From positions 8,983,658 through 9,011,093 of the forward strand of contig BFEA01000002.1 of the NCBI GenBank assembly GCA_003427395.1: 27,436 nucleotides of DNA, given 5' to 3'. The DNA comes from Chara braunii (lineage: Eukaryota; Streptophyta; Charophyceae; Charales; Characeae). Position numbers and translations under genes: made by a program. Of the stretch, positions 21,799-27,436 are shown piece after piece (position 1 is the first letter of the stretch; the number at the start of each line of letters is the position of its first letter). The notes under the pieces are model-generated. The model did not search any database. It was given only the letters and a program-made list of their open reading frames with translations, and was not told the DNA's origin.

Positions 21799-22292
21799 GG
21801 TATCTCTGCTCACCAATACTCACCAGACCAGCCCCTTTTTCCACCACGAACAGGGCACTTCATGCCTTTCTCGCACTGGCAGGGCCCCTCGGGACTTAGT
21901 GCCCACAGGCCCTTACTACAGATGCCTTGTTGCTTCACGCTCCCCTGCCCTTTGGTATGAAACCCTCCGAGCTACTCTTCATTCCACATGCTGCTTTCAC
22001 GTGAGAGCCTTGTCATACCCCGTTACAATCTGGGGTGCAGCCTGCGTCGGTATCCCTGCTCACCAGTACCGACCAGGCCAGGCCCTTTTTCTACCGCCCA
22101 TTGGCCACTTCATGCCTTTCTCACACTGACAGGGCCTACAGGCCCTTACTGCCGAGGCCTTGCTACTTCCCCCCCCCCCCACTCCTTTGGTACACAGCCC
22201 TCTGAGATACCTTTCATACCCTGTTACAGTCTGGGGTGCATCGGACTTGCTGCTTTCCTTTGACAGCCTTCTCATACTCTGTTACAATCAGC
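21799..22292 (+). repeat. Tandem duplication, about 250-bp unit
   Basis: Copy 1 begins at 21799 (GGTATCTCTGCTCACCA) and copy 2 at 22049 (GGTATCCCTGCTCACCA). Both carry CACTTCATGCCTTTCTC followed by CACTG.CAGGGC, then ACAGGCCCTTACT, and both end in a version of TCATACCCCGTTACAATCTG. A third partial version of that end lies at 22219-22244. The right end overlaps the tail of element 3. Confidence 0.8.
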
Positions 22293-22800
22293 TCCTCCCT
22301 TGTAAACCAACGATCTTCACAGGGATCAATATGGTATCTGAACCTAACTCTGAATTACACCTTAGGCTTCAGTGAACACTCTCTCCCTGTTGATTTAGGT
22401 ACATACCGATCCATGGAAGGGAGCAACATAGATCTGAACATGGGGAACTGATTGTTGGTCTTGAAAGGCAACAGCTTTGGTCAATGAAAGACTGGGTAAG
22501 TACGAGGATGAGGACGGACGTCAATCACACAGGTAGGAAGTACTAGGAATGTACGGATTAATGCCTACAATGCTGAAAACCACTCAAAGGCCCATGAAAC
22601 AACGTTGTTACTTCCTACAGCTATTATCTTCATGGCTGAACTCTGATGACTTGACCCAGACCAAATCATCTACCTGGAACATAGATACACGTCTGCACTT
22701 ATTTTTCCTGCTGAGGTTTCTGCAACTTCTCTGCATTTTTCTGGACGATTTGTTTTTCTACTGTAACGGAGCCAAGAGGTCAATCATGTGTTTTGTCTAG
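22184..22800 (-). pseudogene. Element 3: chromovirus integrase C-terminus and chromodomain remnant
   Basis: Minus-strand reading from 22800: GSVTVEKQIVQKNAEKLQKP, stop, then QVDDLVWVKSSEF (22676 down), decayed sequence, VRPHPRTYPVFH, stop, PKLLPF, later FRVRFRYHIDPCEDRWFTRE and ELIVTEYEKAVKG (22330-22255). Each block lines up in order with element 2 (TIQHEKKIATGVENLRKAQ, FQVGDLVWVKSKEF, YKVRFAY, EDDRWFT). The core of the integrase and everything upstream is missing; the copy stops about 200 bp from the splice donor of exon c. Several stops show it is dead. Confidence 0.8.
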
Positions 22801-23003
22801 AAACACGAAGTGAAGTGGTTTCCCCATGTGGCTTGGCGCTTGATGGCTCATGGAACGTGTTTTTCCATTCCAAGAGTAATGTTGTGCTCTAAACTCTAAC
22901 CCTTACATAAGGTTATCATGCTCACTGAAGGACATGATGCTGCAGTCCCTCCATATTCAACAAGGCCAGTGCTGCCAATAATGGACATTCCTCAAGACCA
23001 TAC

Positions 23004-23103
23004 CTCCGTGCGTGGCTTTCCTCCATTATACTTGAGCATTAAGCTGAGCAGTCGGTCCTGAGTCACACGCATCTTCAGCTTCTCCTTCGGTGTTCGGTCA
23101 CCA
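23004..23103 (-). CDS. VIH: PPIP5K (VIP/VIH) exon c: phosphatase catalytic motif
   Basis: This 100-nt exon gives T to complete the His codon of the previous exon, then 33 codons: [33 protein letters not shown]. With the preceding exon this forms RHGDRTPK, the RHGxRxP catalytic motif of histidine acid phosphatases. In PPIP5Ks this domain removes the pyrophosphates that the kinase domain adds. The acceptor is CACAAAG before TGGTGACC and the donor is GAG before GTATGG. The exon is diverged from typical plant VIH proteins: [18 protein letters not shown] stands where PKQKVKLKVTEEKLLNLM is usual, while [11 protein letters not shown] is kept. The polypyrimidine tract before the acceptor is weak, so the boundary rests on the phase match and the motif. 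Confidence 0.9.
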
Positions 23104-23345
23104 CTTTGTGACACAATGGCACATTCCGCACAGCCACAATCTAGTCAATTGGTCACATTGTATTCCGTGAGCCGAAGTCACAAACACACGTATTTCATGA
23201 GATGTATTGCCCAGCTCCACGTTCCAAGTTTATGGTTCTCCTGATGATTCTCCAAGTAAGTTAGCGATTATTTGCAAATACACTCACATCAAACTCCCTC
23301 ACAATTGGTCCTCGTCACGGTGCAAAAAAAACATCTGCCAACTGG

Positions 23346-23410
23346 CAGCGGATGGTACAGACATGTGACTATTGATAGACAGATCAAGAGTTCAGATCCC
23401 AATGGGATGC
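23346..23410 (+). repeat. SINE-like tRNA-derived copy 3
   Basis: GGATGGTACAGACATGTGAC, then TATTGATAGACAGATCAAGA and GTTCAGATCCCAATGGG. It matches copies near 9341, 10046 and 26009, with a box B-like GTTCAGATCC at 23390-23399. Confidence 0.6.
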
Positions 23411-23697
23411 AACAACGTAAGGGACTTGACCACTCCCATACATCACCCTCCCCCCCAAATCCCTTCACAAACAATAAAAAACTTGCACATGTCACACGCC
23501 TCTAAGCACAGAACCAGCTGTAAGCTGAACTATGCACCCATTCACAGTTCAAATCTGCCGGACACAACAAGTACAAATATATGGCTGCGTCAGGCTGCCC
23601 ATATAGCTGCTAGATCATCCACCAAATGGTCCTTCAACACATGCCATACCACCAAACAGCACTATTTCACCATTACTCCACCAACACCTTTCAGATT

Positions 23698-23698
23698 C

Positions 23699-23736
<38 letters not shown>

Positions 23737-24239
23737 CTACAACAACAGCACCACCACCAACAACAACAACAACACCAGCACCAACAACAACAACAACAAC
23801 GGGCACAACAATGCAACAACAACAACAACAATGTCCTTCTCCTCCGCGTCCTCCTCCTCCTTCTCCTTCCCCTTCCTCCTCCTCCTCTTGTTATATTGTT
23901 GTTGTTGAATCCGAAGGTGTTGGTGATGTGAATCCTTGCCGTCCTCCTCCTCTTTCTTGTCCTTCTTCCTCCTCCTCCTCCTCCTCCTCCTGTTGTTGTT
24001 GTTGGTTGTTGTTGGTTGTTGTTGGTTGTTGTTGGTTGAAGAAGAAGAAGAAGAAGAGGAAGAAGAAGGAAGAAGAAGGAAGAAGGAAGAAGGAAGAAGA
24101 AGAAGAAGAAGAGGAAGAAGGAGAGGAAGAGGAAGAGGAAGAGGAAGAAGGAACGAAGGAAGGAAGAAGAGGAAGGAGGAGGAAGAGGAAGGGGAGGAGG
24201 AAGAGGAAGGAGGAAGAAGAAGAAGAAGAAGAAGAAGAA

Positions 24240-24286
<47 letters not shown>

Positions 24287-24302
24287 AGAAGAAGAAGAAG
24301 AA
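23698..24302 (+). repeat. Compound trinucleotide array CAA-CTC-GTT-GAA
   Basis: About 600 bp of trinucleotide-like blocks: CAA (23698-23830), TCC/CTC (23834-23889), GTT (23888-23907), CTC (23942-23989), GTT (23991-24036), and GAA/GGA (24038-24302). CAA pairs with GTT and CTC/CTT pairs with GAG/GAA, so the halves are mutually complementary. The long open frames through it on both strands are repeat translations. Confidence 0.95.
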
Positions 24303-24488
24303 GCGTTGGAACTAGAATTAAAGAAACGACTGCAAGAACATGCAGGAAATGGTTCAATCAAACCAAGTTCTCCTCCATATGCTGCGCGTTCCTTATTTGT
24401 GCCCAAGAGAGAACAATAACTTAGGTTGTGCATAGAGTATGGGTGTCTGATGACAATAATCATTAAGAACAGAAAACCACTACCAAGG
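24303..24488 (+). pseudogene. Element 4: Ty3 reverse transcriptase fragment
   Basis: The plus frame leaving the GAA array reads ALELELKKRLQEHAGNGSIK, PSSPPYAARSLFVPKREQ, stop (24417-24419), LRLCIEYGCL and IIIKNRKPLPR. It corresponds to the RT N-terminal fingers of Ty3 elements (KG.I.PS.SPY.AP.LFVPKK, LR.CIDYR.LN, IKN.YPLPR). Only 62 codons remain. It is antisense to the host gene, unlike elements 1 to 3. The adjoining array may have grown from a Glu-rich coding stretch. Confidence 0.72.
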
Positions 24489-25068
24489 ACATGTTGGAGT
24501 GTTGCGCTGGACTTGCAATGGAGGACGCCAGAGCTGAGAGAGACCTAGAGTGAGAGTGAGACCTATAGCAATAGCTGGGAGTAGGAACTTCTCATGGCAC
24601 CACAGATTAGAGAGAGAAGATATGGAGGTTTGAGGGACACACCATAGCCCGAGAGAGCAAGAAACTTACCTGGAATACTGGTGCCGCCACGTGGAGGACC
24701 AGCACTTTGCTGTTGATAGCCGACATTGTCATCTCTCATGTGGCTCTTCATTGTGCTGGCCCTAGAAGCCAGTGCTTGTGAGAGTTTGACTTGTAGGGTG
24801 GTTTTGAGCATTGATTAGGTGTTAGGTCTAGAAACTGGCTTCATCACTTGCAGTGGATAGAATGGAGGAAGACGAACCCGGGGGTAGAAGCTTGAAAGAA
24901 AAGGCCAGACATTGTGATATATGTCCATTATCTTAAGCCATTTTTCTTCTCCTATTCTTCTCCGTCTCTTTTGCCTGACTACATTGTTATCTCTTTGATG
25001 GTTCCATTCATTGCGCATTGTGATGATGGTGTCAGCTTCTCAGGTTGAGTTCGTTACACACAAGACGA
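24489..25068. other. Unassigned intronic sequence
   Basis: It contains a minus-strand open frame 24811-24563 (MKSHMRDDNVGYQQQSAGPP) with a strong splice donor motif, CAG before GTAAGT, near 24670. I do not recognise the protein; it may be a transposon piece. Confidence 0.35.
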
Positions 25069-25103
25069 AAAAGAAGAAGAGGAGGAGGTGGTGGAAGAGG
25101 AAG

Positions 25104-25105
<2 letters not shown>

Positions 25106-25177
<72 letters not shown>

Positions 25178-25196
25178 TCTCTCTCTCTCTCTCTCT
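25106..25196 (+). repeat. CT dinucleotide array with purine-rich flank
   Basis: About 45 CT units with one interruption (CACT near 25171), preceded by a GA/GGA-rich run at 25069-25105. The Ser-Leu and Glu-Arg open frames here are artefacts. Confidence 0.95.
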
Positions 25197-25373
25197 TCCC
25201 CCCCCACCCACCTTGCCTCCCTCTCCACTTCCCCCTCTCATCTGACATGACAACTGAAATGACCAAACGATAATCCGACACTTGCCATTGTTGCAAGGCG
25301 AAAAAGGGGCTAAAAGGGGGGAAAAGGGGGAAACAAGAAAAAAGACAGTGGTGGGACTGTGAATGAAACTCAC

Positions 25374-25565
25374 TGTCGAATCACAGCCACAACTGCCCGT
25401 AGCTCCTCCACACTCCCGAACGTTCCACCGTGAGCACTGTTTGCCCTCTTTGGCGACATATCACCTTTGCTCCAAGGTAATGTTTCCAATGGTCCTGCAT
25501 ATAGATGTGGTGCTAATTGCTCAAGCAGCATACTCCTCAGCACACATGCAGCATCATCATAGTAC
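25374..25565 (-). CDS. VIH: PPIP5K (VIP/VIH) exon b: kinase-phosphatase linker
   Basis: This 192-nt exon supplies G to complete Lys, then 63 codons, then CA of a split His codon. It starts YYDDAACVLRSMLLEQLAP and ends EELRAVVAVIR plus the split His. Plant VIH proteins have the same order: YYDDAACVLR closing the kinase domain, a variable linker (here PHLYAGPLETLPWSKGD onward), then GTFG..EELR and V(I/V)RH at the start of the histidine acid phosphatase domain. The acceptor is GCAAGCAG before GTACTATG and the donor is CA before GTGAGT. No stop occurs in frame inside the exon. Just upstream in the same frame is a TGA at 25604-25606, which lies in the intron. The linker is shorter than in Arabidopsis VIH proteins as I remember them. 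Confidence 0.93.
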
Positions 25566-25603
25566 CTGCTTGCAATCCCCACGGACTCAACTACAATAAG
25601 CAA

Positions 25604-25888
25604 TCAAAAAACAAATCTCACCTTTGTTCGAGCCCACTGTTCCTTCCCCACATCATACCACCTCAACCCACTCAACACAGCACCAAGCAAAAGGTCATTC
25701 GGACCAGTGCTCAGAGCCCCTCTATATCCGTCATTATCATGGATATCAGCTGTCACCAAACAGCCCAAGCCGAAACGTCCTCCGTTCTTCCAAAACCTTC
25801 CTCCAGTGCACCGAAGGGCATAAACGTTGTCGTTGATGATCTTTTGCACCTCTCTTTGAACCAGCACTATCTTTTGTGGCTTCTCTGG
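25604..25888 (-). CDS. Unidentified open frame next to PPIP5K exon b
   Basis: Open on the minus strand from 25888 (after TAA) to a TGA at 25606-25604, about 94 codons. It reads EKPQKIVLVQREVQKIINDN, VYALRCTGGRFWKNG, GCLVTADIHDNDGYRGALST, LSGLRWYDVGKEQWARTK. The composition is like real protein rather than noise, with no low complexity. It ends with AAAG before GTGAGA, a plausible splice donor. It is in the same frame as exon b across the TGA. It matches no part of PPIP5K that I know. It may be a captured fragment, a transposon domain or an alternative exon. No ATG is evident at its start. Confidence 0.4.
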   Translation of the reverse strand, partial: PEKPQKIVLVQREVQKIINDNVYALRCTGGRFWKNGGRFGLGCLVTADIHDNDGYRGALSTGPNDLLLGAVLSGLRWYDVGKEQWARTKVRFVF

Positions 25889-26008
25889 TTACCAGGAAGC
25901 CTCTTCTTTCTGAGTTGGCCCATTGGAATGATGATTTGTTGGACTGCAGGGATTGACCCGATCTTTCACGAGTTCGTGATGGTCCAACAGTACTGGTTCC
26001 TAGGTTTG

Positions 26009-26066
26009 TGGCTGAATGGCGCACACATAAAGATAAACAGATCATGCATTCAAGCCCTGATGTTCG
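26009..26066 (+). repeat. SINE-like tRNA-derived copy 4
   Basis: It has the best box A of the family (TGGCTGAATGG, 26009-26019) and a box B-like CATTCAAGCC (26047-26056), with the shared AAAGATAAACAGATCATG between. No acceptor stem is present, so it is not a tRNA gene. Confidence 0.6.
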
Positions 26067-26386
26067 GGGCCACTCCCCTTGAGAAGAGGGGGGAGAACAT
26101 AACAACCACATATATATCAGATTCACTTCAATGCCTGTTGTTGGTGAAGATTCCATGAAGCGTTTTGTTAACAGTTTGGTCATTCTTCACCACAAGGACC
26201 TTAACCCACCACAGGCACCCCTTTGACATGCATGCTGCCGGTGACCTCAGGCGTGCCCAGGGGGCGGAGAGGAGCAATAAAGACTCTGGCTTGTGAGGTC
26301 TATCTCGTAGCACAGGAGGATGAGAGGATTGATTAAGATTTGGCAGGGGTGGAACAGGGTTGAATCCTCCTTTTAAAAGGAGTAAG

Positions 26387-26513
26387 TAATCAATCCCGCT
26401 GTCTCAGGGTCCTTCAACCGCAATGGGAGGAAGTGTTGCCTAAGCCAGAATAATCAATCCCACTGTCTCAGGGAGCTTCAACCACAACGGAAGAAGTGTT
26501 GTGTGAGCCAACA
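26387..26513 (+). repeat. 64-bp tandem dimer
   Basis: Two copies start TAATCAATCCC at 26387 and 26451. Both continue with CTGTCTCAGGG, CTTCAACC, AA(T/C)GG and GAAGTGTTG. They differ at scattered positions. Confidence 0.8.
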
Positions 26514-27100
26514 ATGTAAGCGATGGTGGACCCCGTTTCCAGCATTTATAATAAACTTTTGTTTTAAAAGAAAGAGAAAAAGATTCACCTTTGTGGGCAT
26601 GTTTGCTTGCTCCATGCTAAGTGCCATGGTACCCCTGCCATTAAAAACTTCCACTTAATTTGAACTCTTATCACATGCCAGGAGAGCCAATGACCAGGCA
26701 TAAAATAGTGCTCAAGCAGCTCAACTCTGTTTGCTAGTTTCCGTTCTTTCCAGTCTCATCTTCCCTGCATTTCCTTCCTCAAACACTCTAACTCTTCCTT
26801 TACACTGGATATCCTGCTTGGCAGCAGGTCAGCTGTGGAACAAATCCCCTGAAAGAGACCAAGGGTGTACTCACACTAGGACATTTTCCACCAACACTTC
26901 AGTTGAGGAAGTACTAGTCCGACTATGATCTATGAAACTCAACCCCCGCTGACAAAGAGTCGATCAATTACCATTTCACATACCACACATTGGTAGCAAA
27001 TGACCTAACATGCAACAATCACAAGAATCATCTCGTCTCCAACCCATAACCACAGAAACACATCAGTAACCCTTCGCAAGGTTGTCCTGACATAACATAC

Positions 27101-27186
27101 TTGTAAGAGTTCTTGACAAAGCTCCAACCATTCACGTCGCAGACATATGAACGTCCATTTGAACGCAGAAGATCAAATCCGCAGAC
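27101..27186 (-). CDS. VIH: PPIP5K (VIP/VIH) exon a: end of the ATP-grasp kinase domain
   Basis: This 86-nt exon opens in phase 0 and leaves two bases of a Lys codon. It encodes [19 protein letters not shown] followed by WSFVKNSY. This is the signature of the C-terminal end of the ATP-grasp kinase domain in diphosphoinositol pentakisphosphate kinases. These enzymes phosphorylate InsP6 or 5-InsP7 at position 1 to make 1-InsP7 or InsP8. The Asp of FDLL and the Asp and Asn of CDVNG are, by family knowledge, metal-binding residues, and all are present. The acceptor is TTTTTGCAG before GTC TGC and the donor is AA before GTATGT, both on the minus strand. The next exon restores the frame exactly. 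The preceding exon (normally ending in ...AFRQ) is not in the 250 bases to the right edge. The call is very secure; boundaries are inferred from splice motifs. Confidence 0.93.
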
Positions 27187-27391
27187 CTGCAAAAAGGACA
27201 CACAATGGACCACCAAATCACCAGCATTTTCACGGACTCGATCACTGCAAAGATAGGCGGTTGGAGAATGAAAAACAAAAAGGCACAAACAACAACTGTT
27301 TTCATGGACTCGTTTCTGCAACAAGTGGNCCCCGCCACTGCTACGCCGTGGCGCAACGCAACACTCGCTGATGGCGTCTTATTTTTGTTTC

Positions 27392-27394
<3 letters not shown>
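27187..27394. other. Intron sequence upstream of exon a
   Basis: It ends in a good acceptor (TTTTTGCAG on the minus strand). No further PPIP5K exon is recognised. One undetermined base lies at 27329. Confidence 0.6.

Positions 27395-27436
<42 letters not shown>
27395..27436 (+). repeat. CT dinucleotide array at the window edge
   Basis: About 21 CT units running off the right edge. Confidence 0.95.

Larger units (their letters stand above)
9254..23003 (-). other. Giant PPIP5K intron between exons c and d (13,750 nt)
   Basis: The sequence between the GTATGG donor after exon c and the AACAG acceptor before exon d. It is filled with transposable elements: element 2 (chromovirus), a LINE fragment, the element 3 tail, LTR-like blocks and SINE-like copies. 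About 9390-10440 and 19010-19796 hold no coding sequence I can recognise. Confidence 0.85.
23104..25373 (-). other. Intron between PPIP5K exons b and c (2270 nt)
   Basis: A GT-AG intron (GTGAGT at 25373, AAAG at 23104 on the minus strand). It holds a SINE-like copy, the large compound trinucleotide array, an RT fragment on the opposite strand and a CT array. Long open frames in it are translations of simple repeats. Confidence 0.85.
25566..27100 (-). other. Intron between PPIP5K exons a and b (1535 nt)
   Basis: A GT-AG intron, from GTATGT at 27100 to CAG at 25566 on the minus strand. It contains an unidentified open frame next to exon b, a SINE-like copy near 26008-26066 and a 64-bp tandem dimer at 26387-26513. 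The rest, about 26520-27100, shows nothing recognisable. Confidence 0.85.

Noticed and set aside
23615-24463. Very long open frames (up to 206 codons) of poly-Leu, Ser, Glu, Arg or Val on both strands
   Set aside because: They are translations of the compound trinucleotide array; only the RT fragment from 24303 has real content.
25040-25296. Ser-Leu and Glu-Arg repeat proteins
   Set aside because: Frames through the CT dinucleotide array.
25306-25330. G-quadruplex
   Set aside because: Only three clear G runs are present in the expected spacing.
25582-25613. A 31-nt mini-intron (GTGAG to TAG) joining the unknown frame to exon b
   Set aside because: Too short for a plant intron, and removing 31 nt would put exon b out of frame.
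26009-26082. Possible tRNA gene
   Set aside because: Box A- and box B-like motifs are there, but no acceptor or anticodon stem can be formed, and related copies recur elsewhere; a SINE-like origin fits better.

Overview
The window is eukaryotic, repeat-rich DNA carrying an internal piece of one host gene on the minus strand. Four short exons read as consecutive parts of a plant-type diphosphoinositol pentakisphosphate kinase (PPIP5K; VIP/VIH family). Read on the minus strand from the right edge they are 27186-27101, 25565-25374, 23103-23004 and 9253-9183. All junctions are GT-AG, the phases are compatible, and together they give about 149 codons covering the end of the ATP-grasp kinase domain and the start of the histidine-acid-phosphatase domain (RHGDRTPK). 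The first and last exons of the gene lie outside the window. The introns are about 1.5, 2.3 and 13.75 kb, and the last one runs more than 9.18 kb off the left edge. A streptophyte is likely, because the exons resemble land-plant VIH proteins. Giant introns full of Ty3 elements suggest a charophyte such as Chara, but that is inference and not proven here.

Layout: (a) 1-9182 is an intron. It holds a G-rich stretch, a minisatellite, a decayed Ty3/gypsy element (element 1, minus; gag, protease, RT-RNase H; no integrase seen), and further right a tRNA-iMet-type primer binding site with a hairpin and a long AAG array. (b) 9183-9253 is an exon. (c) 9254-23003 is the 13.75 kb intron. It holds tRNA-derived SINE-like copies, a nearly full-length but broken chromovirus (element 2, minus; gag to chromodomain, 17195-11640), a 5'-truncated LINE on the plus strand (17867-19010), an LTR-like stretch, and a chromovirus tail (element 3, minus, 22800-22250) followed by a 250-bp tandem duplication. 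(d) 23004-23103 is an exon. (e) 23104-25373 is an intron with a compound self-complementary trinucleotide array (CAA, CTC, GTT, GAA), a plus-strand RT fragment (element 4) and a CT array. (f) 25374-25565 is an exon. (g) 25566-27100 is an intron with an unidentified open frame, a SINE-like copy and a 64-bp tandem dimer. (h) 27101-27186 is an exon, then intron to the edge.

None of the transposon genes is intact: each has in-frame stops, frameshifts or deletions. The exons are the only sequence here that looks to be under protein-level constraint. Three of the four Ty3 remnants lie in the same orientation as the host gene, so their LTR signals, if still active, would read in the sense of the host transcript. 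No second host gene, rRNA, authentic tRNA or CRISPR array was found.
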